Counted from the first letter of the stretch, positions 1 to 7,581 are shown. The stretch is 9,283 nucleotides of DNA from Ferruginibacter sp. (GCA_018882645.1 VERM01000044.1:1-9283), one strand, 5' to 3'. The notes: generated by a model from the letters alone, not told the origin. Numbers and translations are program-made.

Positions 1-1599
1 AGTCAGGGTAGAGCTACCAAGTACATTGGATAGCAAATAGGCGCGATCATTACCAGCGCCAGAATAATTAGCTCTTGCATTCATATTCAGATCAGAGCGC
101 TGGTAACCTGTTAAGCTTCCCAAAGTGTTAGAGCTTAGGTCTGTTAGAATTACAGCTCTGTCATTTCCGGCACCTGAATATCTACAGGCATTGTTGGCAT
201 TGGCATTTCCTGCCCACATTAAATTTACTGTTCCAAGCGTAGTATTAGAACCGGAGGTATATCCGGCAGAGGTGCCAAACAAACCTGATGCAGCAGTAGT
301 TCTCAAATCCGCCACTCTGGTCGTAAAAGCTGTTGACTGTGCTTCATTCATCAGTTTGGCATTGCTTGTTGGATTCAGACTTATGCCAAGATGATTGCGA
401 TGCCTTACCGTTATTGCGTAATTTCCGTCGGTAATATTGTTGAATGTAACCGGACTAACACCATCCACGTCTACAATGTCGCCATCTCTTTGTAAAAGTG
501 CACTTCTAGTCTGCAGAATAGTATTGCCTGGAGAAGCATTTGTGTTTCGCAATTCAAGGAATACCCAATCAACTATATTATTTTCAGCTTGTGTTTGTGT
601 GGCAAAAGGTGTTCCAATTACTGTTTCAGTAGTTACATTACTTACGTGCGTGAATGATGAATTGTAGGGGGCAGATCTGTATGGATCAGAGTTTGGAATA
701 ACATTTCCTCCTGTTGCAGTACGAAGATTCTCATTCATCAGACCATTAGAGGCGTTGTAAGCTCCTTGCAAAAATGCCCTTGCTCCAACCAAAACAAATT
801 TATTCATACCAGTCAGGCTTCCAGAATTTCCGGAAACGGATGCAGAAACTCTGTTTGTAGCTGCATCATTGGTTCCGCCGATAGAAGTCCAGTCAGTTCC
901 GTTGTTAAAATATCCTTTTAAGTTGGCTTCGGTACCAGTAATATCGGCATCATTATACTGACCGGTTATGGTTACTGTTCCGGTGATTCCTGAACGGGTC
1001 ACTGGCCATACTGCATTTACGTAATCATTAATTTTAGGAGGTCTGGTAGAAGTAGTATTGTCAATCAGGCGTACGCCTATTTTTGCAGTGCTGTATGTTC
1101 CATTGGTTGTAACGAAGGCAGGCTTGTAGGCAGTTCCCTTTCCTAGAGGGATTTCGAAAGAGCTTAAATTCGAACTTATTTCCTTAGAGACTTCCCCAGT
1201 ACCATCAGTTTCAATAAACTTGCCAGTAGCTTGTCCAGTAGAAGTTGCAGTAGATGAGAGGGTGACGCTATTGTTTCCGGTTAAAATTTTTCCGGAAACA
1301 AATGAAAGGTTTGTTCCTATCTTGATACTTCCCGTCAATGTAGCATTGGAAGTGTTATCCACTTCAAGATTAGGAATTGTTTTGCCATTCATGTTTACAT
1401 TTTGATTAGCGGTTCCTTTCAATAAAACTTTTCCCGCTCCTTGTATATCCATGTTACTGGTAACGTCACCCTGAACCGTAACAACCGCTCCGGATTCAAT
1501 TGTGAAAGTGGCTCCATTGATTACAAGTTGGGATTTGGACGAAAAAGAAAAAATCAAAAATCCTGAAATAGCTAGTAGAATTTTTTTTGTCATTTTCAT
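1..1599 (-). CDS. Large secreted surface protein, C-terminus cut by window edge
   Basis: An uninterrupted minus-strand frame of 533 codons runs from an ATG at 1599 to the window edge. It starts with a signal peptide: MKMTKK, a hydrophobic stretch, then SSKSQ near residue 24, so it is exported by Sec. Residues 25-330 are Ser/Thr/Asn/Gly-rich, as in beta-rich adhesin-like proteins. Around residues 342-405 is a block I recognise from many large Bacteroidota surface proteins: IVDWVFLELR (342-351), QRDGDIVDVDG (370-380) and VRHRNHLG (398-405). Then come two YSGAGNDRA motifs 38 residues apart (474-482, 512-520). Relatives usually end soon after this repeat pair, sometimes with a sorting domain, so perhaps only a short tail is missing; this is inference. 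A second in-frame ATG (1593) lies two codons in; I chose 1599 because the signal peptide and A-rich upstream fit either. Substrate and function are unknown. An adhesion or matrix role is a guess. Confidence 0.85.
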   Translation of the reverse strand, partial: MKMTKKILLAISGFLIFSFSSKSQLVINGATFTIESGAVVTVQGDVTSNMDIQGAGKVLLKGTANQNVNMNGKTIPNLEVDNTSNATLTGSIKIGTNLSFVSGKILTGNNSVTLSSTATSTGQATGKFIETDGTGEVSKEISSNLSSFEIPLGKGTAYKPAFVTTNGTYSTAKIGVRLIDNTTSTRPPKINDYVNAVWPVTRSGITGTVTITGQYNDADITGTEANLKGYFNNGTDWTSIGGTNDAATNRVSASVSGNSGSLTGMNKFVLVGARAFLQGAYNASNGLMNENLRTATGGNVIPNSDPYRSAPYNSSFTHVSNVTTETVIGTPFATQTQAENNIVDWVFLELRNTNASPGNTILQTRSALLQRDGDIVDVDGVSPVTFNNITDGNYAITVRHRNHLGISLNPTSNAKLMNEAQSTAFTTRVADLRTTAASGLFGTSAGYTSGSNTTLGTVNLMWAGNANANNACRYSGAGNDRAVILTDLSSNTLGSLTGYQRSDLNMNARANYSGAGNDRAYLLSNVLGSSTLT

Positions 1600-1637
1600 T
1601 TTTTGCTGTTTAAATTAATGGCTTAATAGTACTGAAA

Positions 1638-1668
1638 CAAAGATAACATTTATATCTTGAATTTTAAA
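1638..1668 (-). promoter_or_regulatory. Bacteroidota-type promoter for the secreted surface protein
   Basis: On the minus strand TATCTTTG (1645-1638) matches the -7 consensus TAnnTTTG exactly. TTTA (1668-1665), one base off the -33 consensus TTTG, lies 19 bp upstream. Transcription would start near 1631, giving a leader of about 30 nt before the ATG at 1599. It sits in the 83 bp gap after the upstream minus-strand gene stops, so the surface protein can be expressed independently of it. Confidence 0.55.
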
Positions 1669-1682
1669 AAAGCATTAAAAAT

Positions 1683-2519
1683 TTACATCCCACCTCTGAA
1701 CATACCTCCAAACATATTTCTCATTTCGCTCATTGGCTTGATGTCGACATTTCTGGGCAATTGAAATTCATTGTCAGATATATCGGATTTCAGATCTATT
1801 TTATTGACTTCCATCTCCATTTTTAGCCCTCTGGGGAGCGAAATTTCACACTTTGTGATAAATCCATCAATTTTTTCCATTTTTTTAAATGCACCAGGAA
1901 GACCGGGAATCATACCAATTATGGCTCTTGATGACGTTGAGAGACTATTCTGTAGTTTGATTTCCGAGGTGAACCAAATTACTGCTGTATCAGAAGTTTC
2001 AGGTTTTTTTGTAATCACATATGCTTTTTTGCAGGCAAATCCAGCAATAGTTTTTGTTTCTTGTGTAATTGAAACCGACACATCAGGATTCAAAATAAGG
2101 TCGTTTTCTGCACTTCTTTTTTGACGAATCAAACTGTCTCTGGTTTGTATCATTTTCGCCATTTCATCATCATTGGTATAAAAGCCTAATTTCTGACCCA
2201 TAATTTCCATTATCGTTGTTGTGGTTTTTTGACTTTCATCTCTGTACACGGAAGAGTTGATAAAATCTGATTCTATAACCATTTTGCTCAAAGTATTTTT
2301 GGTATAATTGGTTAATTTGATTTCTCCTTCCATCATATTTCTCATTCCCATCCGCCCGCTTTCCCTTCCCTGATCTTGAATATCTTCTTCATCAGTAGAT
2401 GAAATATTTAATGTAGACTTAACAATTGCCTGATTGGAGCTGATAGATTGTGAAATGCATTTAAAAGTATTCAAAAAAAGAATAAACAGGGTGGAGGTCG
2501 CAACTATAAAATTTTTCAT
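1683..2519 (-). CDS. Secreted GLPGLI/DUF4412-like protein of unknown function
   Basis: Encodes 278 residues from ATG 2519. The frame extends to a GTG at 2546, but the ATG puts a clean signal peptide (MKNFIVATST, hydrophobic core, CISQ near 21-24) at the N-terminus, so I prefer it. The cysteine at 21 lacks a good lipobox, so a lipoprotein is unlikely. The second half has the layout of the Bacteroidota GLPGLI/DUF4412 proteins: KTIAGFACKKAYV (156-168), then IWFTSEI (191-197), then GLPGAF (206-211) where family members have GLPGLI. The biochemical role of that group is not known to me. The protein is methionine-rich (about 19 of 278), notably around residues 57-63 and in the tail MSEMRNMFGGMFRGGM. 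It probably acts in the periplasm or at the outer membrane. It lies 83 bp upstream of the surface-protein gene on the same strand, but that gene has its own promoter. Confidence 0.8.
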   Translation of the reverse strand: MKNFIVATSTLFILFLNTFKCISQSISSNQAIVKSTLNISSTDEEDIQDQGRESGRMGMRNMMEGEIKLTNYTKNTLSKMVIESDFINSSVYRDESQKTTTTIMEIMGQKLGFYTNDDEMAKMIQTRDSLIRQKRSAENDLILNPDVSVSITQETKTIAGFACKKAYVITKKPETSDTAVIWFTSEIKLQNSLSTSSRAIIGMIPGLPGAFKKMEKIDGFITKCEISLPRGLKMEMEVNKIDLKSDISDNEFQLPRNVDIKPMSEMRNMFGGMFRGGM

Positions 2520-2738
2520 AAAATTGGGTTTTATAATAACCGTCACAAATTAAATAAAAAACTTTATCTGTTTCATCTTGTGTTTAAGTTTAAATGCATG
2601 ATTTTTTGTGAAGAATCTGTGAATAACTACAGGTCATTTGATAGTTCATTCTCTTAAATTTATGGTGTAATCATTTTAGCCAAGAATTTAATGATTTTTT
2701 TTGGCAGGTTTTTTTCAGCATCTTTTGCATAAAGTTTA

Positions 2739-2770
2739 TTTAAAAATTCCATCATTTTCACGTAGGTTTG
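2739..2770 (+). promoter_or_regulatory. Candidate promoter of smc
   Basis: TAGGTTTG (2763-2770) fits TAnnTTTG exactly. TTTA (2739-2742) lies 20 bp upstream as a one-mismatch -33 element. The start would be near 2777, giving a very short leader before the GTG at 2792. The rest of the 272 bp divergent gap (2520-2791) is AT-rich. I found no good promoter for the minus-strand gene there; the nearest match, TTAATTTG, has one mismatch and no -33 element. Confidence 0.4.
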
Positions 2771-2791
2771 TCGCCTTAAAAACAAGAAAAA

Positions 2792-5700
2792 GTGCGTTTA
2801 AAGAGTTTAGAAATTAAAGGATTTAAAAGTTTTGCCGATAAAACTGTTCTGAATTTTGACGAAGGTATCACCGGTGTAATCGGGCCTAATGGTTGCGGGA
2901 AAAGCAATATCATTGACAGCATCCGATGGGTGATCGGTGAGCACAAAATCAGTAATCTACGTAGTGAAAATCTCGAGAGCCTTGTGTTCAACGGAAGCAA
3001 AACCAGAAGTTCAAGCGGCCTGGCAGAGGTTAGTCTTACTTTTGAAAATACAAAAAATCTACTTCCTACCGAGTTTAATACGGTAACGATTACCCGAAAA
3101 TATTATAAAAGTGGAGAGAGCGAGTATCGTCTAAATGATGTGACCTGCCGCCTGAAAGACATTCATAATCTTTTTATGGATACGGGCGTCAGCACCGACA
3201 GCTATGCCATCATAGAGCTGGGTATGGTGGATGATATTATCAAGGATAAAGAAAACAGTCGTAGGAAAATGCTGGAGCAGGCTGCCGGCATTACCATTTA
3301 TAAGACAAGAAAAAAAGAAGCCAAGCTGAAGCTAGATGCGGCTGAACAGGATCTGGCACGTATTGAAGATCTGTTGTTTGAAATTAATAATCAGCTGAAA
3401 AGCCTGGAAAATCAGGCTAAAAAAGCCGAGAAATATTTTGAAATCAAAAAAGAATATAAGGAAGTAAGCATCGAACTCGCCAAAGCGGCTCTTGAAGGTT
3501 TTAACATCACTTACCGAGATTTGAACCAGCAGCAACAGGAAGAGGTAGACAAAAGAATTGAATTGGAGACGGCTATTGCAAAAGAAGAAGCGGGTCTGGA
3601 AAAAGAAAAACTGGATTTTATAGAAAAAGAAAAAGCCTTGCAACAAATGCAGCATGCTTACAATGAGATGCTCGATCAGGTTAGAAGCAAGGAAAATGAG
3701 AAAAGTCTCACTGCGCAACGTTTACAACATCTTAAAGAGCGCGAATCAAATCTAGATGATTTTCTAAAAAAAGCAGGAGGACAGGTTGCCGGTCTTGGAG
3801 AAAGTATCACATTTACGGACAAGCAAATAAAAGAAGAGGAGATAAAGCTGGCGCAACTCGAAGAAAGCTTAAAAGGCCTGAAAGAAAAAGTGGAGGAGAA
3901 AAGAAGAGTATTTGACGATCAGCGTGGTGCTATTGATTCTCTCAGAAGAGAAAACCAATCCATTCAGCGCAGTCAGTTTGAAGCTGAGAAAAAAGTAGCC
4001 ATTGCAGATACTTCCATTCAGAACATCAGCAGGTCAATTGCACAGTTGGAAGAAGAAAAAAATCAAAGGCTCTTGCAGATGAATCAACTGGAAGAAGAAA
4101 AAAAATCTAAGGAGTCCGAATTGTCTCAGGCAAAATTGAGTCTGGAACAGTTGCAAAAAGAACACGATTTAACCAAAGAGCAAATTTTTCAGACACAACA
4201 TCTGCTGGAAGGATTGAGATCAAAGCTTGCGGATGAAAACCGAAAACTGGATGCCAAGAAAAATGAACATGATCTATTAAAAAGCCTCGTGGATTCTCTT
4301 GAAGGTTATCCGGAAAGTGTCAAATTCTTACACAAGAATACAGGTTGGAATCATGCGGCACCGTTACTCTCAGACATAATATATGTTAAGGAGCAATACA
4401 GAACAGCGGTTGAGAATGTGCTGGAGCCTTATCTGAATTATTATGTGGTAAATTCTTTACAGGAAGGCTTGCAGGCGATTCATTTACTGGATGAAAATAA
4501 AAAAGGGAAAGCCAATTTCTTTTTACTGGATCAGTTTACCGATGTTTCCAATGTACATCAACCCGGCGGTACAATTAGAGCCCTGGATGTGGTGGAAATT
4601 GATGCGCAGTATGCAAAACTCGCCGGCCATCTATTAGGCAATGTGTTTATTGCTGAAAATGAAGATGCACTTAAGGAGAGCAATGGGGCCGTAATTCTCG
4701 AAAAGACCGGAAAATATGTAAAGGGGAAATATTCTTTAACCGGGGGAAGCGTTGGTCTTTTTGAAGGAAAGAAAATCGGGCGAGCCAAAAATCTTGAAAA
4801 ACTCGTAAAAGAAATTTCTGCTCAGGAAACTGTTGTGAATAAATTGAACGCGGATATTCAGGAAAAACACAATGAAGTGATTGCCCATAACGCGCGTTTG
4901 AAAGAAAATGCCATAAAAGAAACCGAGCAATCCATCAATCTGCTTACCAATCAGCTGGTTTCTTTACAAAACAAACTCGAAAATCTTCATCATCAGGAAA
5001 ATAATGCAAGTCAGAAATCAGATTCATTACAAGTGCAGTTGAAATCCAATCAGGACGCTATTGCGGGCACCAGAGATGAGTTAAGCGCATTCAATTTGAA
5101 GCTGGAGGAGTTGCATTCTAAAATACTGGAAGTAGAACAGACTTATACGATAGCTGAAAATGAGTATAATTTTTCTAATCAAAGTTATAACGACGGCAAT
5201 TTGCAATTCACCCGTCAACAAAGCAAATTGGTTTCTTTACAGCAGGAACTTGAATTCAAAAACAATCAGCTGAATGAATTGAATCATCAGGTGGAAAGTA
5301 ACAAGCAACAATTGAATGAAGCCAAAGAGAATATTGATAAAACAGCCGAAGAGCTGAAGGCTTTGGAGGAGCTAATGGTGGAGTTGCTTCAAAATAAGGA
5401 AACAGAGGAGAGAAAGCTCAATGAATCCGATCAGGAATATTATAATCTCAGAAATGCGTTGAACGAAAAGGAGAGTGAGTTGAGGCATAAACAAAAATCA
5501 AAAGAAGGAATCGATCATTTATTAAATGAAATCAAAGACCGTCTTACCGATCTTAAATTGCAGCTTGCAGGAATGAAGGAAAGACTGAATGTTGAATTTA
5601 AAGTTGATCTGGATGCCATAATTGATGAGCCAAGGACATCAGATACGCCGCTGGAGGAATTGCAGGAAAAAAATGAGCGGATGAAAAAACGGCTGGAAAA

Positions 5701-6307
5701 TATGGGAGAGGTGAATCCTACTGCTATTGAGGCGTATACTGAAATGAAAAAAAGATATGAATTCATTTTAGAGCAAAAAAATGATTTGGTTACGGCCAAG
5801 GAAAGTCTGATGCAGACCATACAAGAGGTAGAGGCTACAGCCAATAATCAGTTTCTGGAGACATTCAATAAGACAAGAGAGAACTTTCAAAAAGTTTTCA
5901 AGGCATTATTTACAGAAGAAGATACTGCCGATATGATTTTGGTTGACCCGGAAAATATAGCAGAAACCGGTATTGATATTGTGGCTAAACCCAAAGGTAA
6001 GCGCCCCAGTAGTATTGGTCAATTGAGTGGTGGGGAAAAGACACTTACGGCAACAGCATTGTTATTTGCCATTTATCTTATCAAGCCGGCTCCATTCTGT
6101 ATTCTCGATGAGGTGGATGCTCCATTGGATGATGCCAACGTGGGCAAGTTTACCAATATGATCAAGCAGTTCAGCGAAAACTCACAGTTCATTATTGTAA
6201 CACACAATAAAATGACGATGAGTGCGGTTGATGTGATTTATGGCGTGACCATGCAAGAGGCGGGTGTTAGTAAACTGGTGCCGGTGGACTTTAGAAGCCT
6301 CAATTAG
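2792..6307 (+). CDS. smc: Chromosome segregation ATPase SMC
   Basis: A complete 1171-residue SMC protein, within the usual bacterial length of about 1150-1200. With ScpA and ScpB it forms the condensin-like complex that loads near origins and organises the nucleoid. The start is GTG, fixed by the family N-terminus MRLKSLEIKGFKSF and preceded by an A-rich stretch. Order of parts: head with Walker A GPNGCGKSN (31-39); first coiled coil about 170-500, very rich in Glu, Lys and Gln; hinge about 505-665, starting GYPESVKFL and with a TGGS turn at 650-653; second coiled coil to about 1010; C-terminal head with signature LSGGEK (1078-1083), Walker B CILDEVD (1103-1109), D-loop APLDDAN and H-loop histidine 1138 in VTHNK. 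All catalytic motifs look intact, so it should be active. One oddity is the Q-loop, where SYAIIELGMVDDII has Leu143 where most SMC proteins have Gln. The gene is monocistronic here. Confidence 0.97.
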   Translation: MRLKSLEIKGFKSFADKTVLNFDEGITGVIGPNGCGKSNIIDSIRWVIGEHKISNLRSENLESLVFNGSKTRSSSGLAEVSLTFENTKNLLPTEFNTVTITRKYYKSGESEYRLNDVTCRLKDIHNLFMDTGVSTDSYAIIELGMVDDIIKDKENSRRKMLEQAAGITIYKTRKKEAKLKLDAAEQDLARIEDLLFEINNQLKSLENQAKKAEKYFEIKKEYKEVSIELAKAALEGFNITYRDLNQQQQEEVDKRIELETAIAKEEAGLEKEKLDFIEKEKALQQMQHAYNEMLDQVRSKENEKSLTAQRLQHLKERESNLDDFLKKAGGQVAGLGESITFTDKQIKEEEIKLAQLEESLKGLKEKVEEKRRVFDDQRGAIDSLRRENQSIQRSQFEAEKKVAIADTSIQNISRSIAQLEEEKNQRLLQMNQLEEEKKSKESELSQAKLSLEQLQKEHDLTKEQIFQTQHLLEGLRSKLADENRKLDAKKNEHDLLKSLVDSLEGYPESVKFLHKNTGWNHAAPLLSDIIYVKEQYRTAVENVLEPYLNYYVVNSLQEGLQAIHLLDENKKGKANFFLLDQFTDVSNVHQPGGTIRALDVVEIDAQYAKLAGHLLGNVFIAENEDALKESNGAVILEKTGKYVKGKYSLTGGSVGLFEGKKIGRAKNLEKLVKEISAQETVVNKLNADIQEKHNEVIAHNARLKENAIKETEQSINLLTNQLVSLQNKLENLHHQENNASQKSDSLQVQLKSNQDAIAGTRDELSAFNLKLEELHSKILEVEQTYTIAENEYNFSNQSYNDGNLQFTRQQSKLVSLQQELEFKNNQLNELNHQVESNKQQLNEAKENIDKTAEELKALEELMVELLQNKETEERKLNESDQEYYNLRNALNEKESELRHKQKSKEGIDHLLNEIKDRLTDLKLQLAGMKERLNVEFKVDLDAIIDEPRTSDTPLEELQEKNERMKKRLENMGEVNPTAIEAYTEMKKRYEFILEQKNDLVTAKESLMQTIQEVEATANNQFLETFNKTRENFQKVFKALFTEEDTADMILVDPENIAETGIDIVAKPKGKRPSSIGQLSGGEKTLTATALLFAIYLIKPAPFCILDEVDAPLDDANVGKFTNMIKQFSENSQFIIVTHNKMTMSAVDVIYGVTMQEAGVSKLVPVDFRSLN

Positions 6308-6350
6308 GTTCGACAGGTTTAATAAGTTAAACAAGTTCAATAGGTTTTCA
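6306..6350 (+). repeat. Five 9-bp degenerate tandem repeats after smc
   Basis: Five consecutive 9-bp units with approximate consensus ARGTTNAAY, each starting A[AG]GTT; the last unit is the most diverged. The array begins inside the smc stop codon (TAG 6305-6307) and ends at 6350. The period is strict, with no insertions. I do not know a function; it may be a decayed microsatellite or a short protein-binding array. Confidence 0.6.
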
Positions 6351-6395
6351 ACTTCTAGATCATTTTCAATGTTTTTGGCAATGTGTTCAAAAATA

Positions 6396-6424
6396 GTTGG
6401 TGATTTTTCCGAAAATTATCTTTA
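6396..6424 (+). promoter_or_regulatory. Weak candidate promoter before the structured segment
   Basis: TATCTTTA (6417-6424) matches seven of eight positions of TAnnTTTG-type sites, and GTTG (6396-6399) lies 17 bp upstream, as in the shorter-spaced promoters described for flavobacteria. A start near 6431 would coincide with the first base-paired arm of the structured segment. Supported only by motif and position. Confidence 0.25.
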
Positions 6425-6428
6425 AAGT

Positions 6429-6536
6429 GCATTGTTGAACTGAAGAGGAAGTAAGCTCTGCCGGAGGGCAACTTGCCAGCAATAAGTTCAATGCAAGACG
6501 ATAGTCTGGGCAGTTCTGTAAAGGGCTGCCTTTTTT
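6429..6536 (+). ncRNA. Candidate small structured RNA, family not recognised
   Basis: This roughly 108-nt segment in the smc-transposase gap has more pairing than its AT-rich surroundings. An outer stem pairs GCATT/GAACT (6429-6433, 6437-6441, with GTT bulged) with AGTTC/AATGC (6485-6494). Inside it TGCC-GGAG-GGCA (6459-6470) forms a hairpin. AGAC-GATA-GTCT (6496-6507) forms another. A terminator-like stem with T6 (6509-6536) ends it. The GGCA arm can instead pair with TGCC at 6474-6477, and CTGCC at 6458-6462 could compete for the terminator arm GGCAG, so alternative folds are possible. I found no ORF worth calling here. It does not match the SRP RNA, RNase P or tmRNA motifs I know. A non-coding RNA is one reading; an inert repeat relic is another. 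Confidence 0.3.
6509..6536 (+). terminator. Intrinsic terminator-like hairpin with T6
   Basis: GGCAGTTC (6509-6516) pairs with GGGCTGCC (6523-6530), using two G-U pairs, across the 6-nt loop TGTAAA, followed by TTTTTT (6531-6536). It reads on the plus strand, about 200 bp past the smc stop. It could end smc transcription or the candidate small RNA. It also separates smc from the convergent transposase gene. Confidence 0.5.
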
Positions 6537-6569
6537 ACATTATCGGATTGCCCTGATGGCTAAAAAAAC

Positions 6570-7540
6570 TCATTTCGAGTTGGATAAATAGATATACCAT
6601 TTGACAAAGTCAATTCTATGTTTTACGCTTAAACCTCGATGAAGATCCAGATGGTTTTTAAGGTGGCTAAAAAATCCTTCTATACCATTTGTAGTTGAAG
6701 GGATATCGGGATTGTTTAAATAATGAAACATGTTTGGAAGTGCCCTTTTTATCGTAAAATAAGAACGCCTTAATAGTTTATGAGTATACCAATATCTACC
6801 AGTGTGTTCATTGAATGTTTTTTCTTGTAAATACTCCTTATGGCGCTCATACCAGCAATTAAGTTCTTCCGTCCAAAAAACCTTGTCATTGTGTGATTTT
6901 ATCCTCAGTAACATCAGTACAAGATGACGCAATTCTATACCGGCTAAGTGCTTTGGAAACCGCGTCAGCCAAAGCAGACACATTCTTTGAATGTGAACAA
7001 GGCATCGCTGTACAATCACTTCCGGAGCCGATTTTTTTATTGCTTTTAAAATGCTTTTATGCCCATCTGTAGTGACGCTTTCTATCTGAACGCCTAGTTT
7101 AATCAGGTTATCAATATCCTCTTTGATTTCTGTAAAATGTTCGCCATCCGAAAACCGAATTAGCTGTGTATATCCATCATAATGATCCTGGTAACATAGT
7201 ACGCAAAACTGAGCAAAATAAGTGGCGTCAATTCGAAGATTAACTTTTGAGCGTTTAATGATTTTTATGGTTGGTGATTGCTCTAGATAGTGATAAAAAA
7301 GCCTCCTTATAGTAGAAATTGAAAGGTCGCTATCTCGGCTAAGGGTTTCTAAAGTTTGCCTTTCAATTACCCACTTTTTAAACCATATAAATCGATTTTT
7401 TATTCGCTGACTGGAATCTTTTCGGGTGAATAAAATATCGCAGTTTTTGCATTTAAATCGTTGTTTCCCGGCTTGTTTACCCCATCGAATTACAGATAAA
7501 CTACCGCATGCCCAACAACGCTTTTTTTTAGATTTTTCAT
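6570..7540 (-). CDS. IS256-type transposase, zinc-binding variant; -1 frameshift near start
   Basis: Read with one -1 shift, this encodes about 323 residues of a DDE transposase. In order: a zinc ribbon with C9-x2-C12 and C31-x2-C34; a helix-turn-helix-like stretch about 63-86; catalytic Asp105 (RIDATY), Asp159 (TTDGH) and Glu288 (TTNGIEGFF); and the C180-x2-H183 motif (CLVHIQR) typical of IS256 and Mutator-like enzymes. The final HRGLS segment also fits. The zinc-ribbon frame is open from 7541 to the TGA at 6570-6572, but an in-frame TAA lies at 7556-7554 and no ATG, GTG or TTG occurs before the ribbon. The ATG at 7540 is in another frame. Slipping back one base on its run of eight A (7529-7522) gives MKNLKKKRCWACG, joining the ribbon exactly. 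Either slippage makes the protein or a one-base deletion has broken it. A GTG at 7019 opens only a truncated product. Confidence 0.8.
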
Positions 7541-7544
7541 CTAC

Positions 7545-7581
7545 AAAAAAAGTTTAGTGAAACCGTTTTCACTAAACTTTT
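7545..7581 (-). terminator. Hairpin and T-tract just before the transposase start
   Basis: A perfect 15-bp inverted repeat (7548-7562 against 7567-7581; arm AAAAGTTTAGTGAAA) encloses a 4-nt loop. Read on the minus strand it is followed by further T residues (7547-7545) and then, four bases on, by the transposase ATG at 7540. As RNA it would resemble an intrinsic terminator, although its stem is AT-rich, and it would also bury the initiation region. This suits an element protecting itself from transcription entering from outside. Confidence 0.5.

Noticed and set aside
125..1405. Short plus-strand ORFs at 125-394, 437-667 and 1220-1405
   Set aside because: They lie antisense to the continuous 533-codon minus-strand frame, which has a signal peptide and recognisable Bacteroidota surface-protein motifs; their own translations look like no known protein.
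2776..5844. Minus-strand ORFs inside smc (2776-3000, 3332-3718, 4558-4788, 4736-4930, 5515-5844)
   Set aside because: Mirror frames of smc, rich in Phe and Ser as expected from antisense of Glu/Lys-rich coiled-coil codons.
6425..6536. SRP RNA, RNase P RNA or tmRNA in the smc downstream gap
   Set aside because: The CCGGAGGG and GAGGAAG stretches recall parts of SRP and RNase P motifs, but the full conserved cores and the expected pairings are not there.
6570..7019. A stand-alone 149-residue gene starting at GTG 7019
   Set aside because: The same frame continues upstream through the first two catalytic aspartates and the zinc ribbon to 7541, so this is only the C-terminal part of the transposase.
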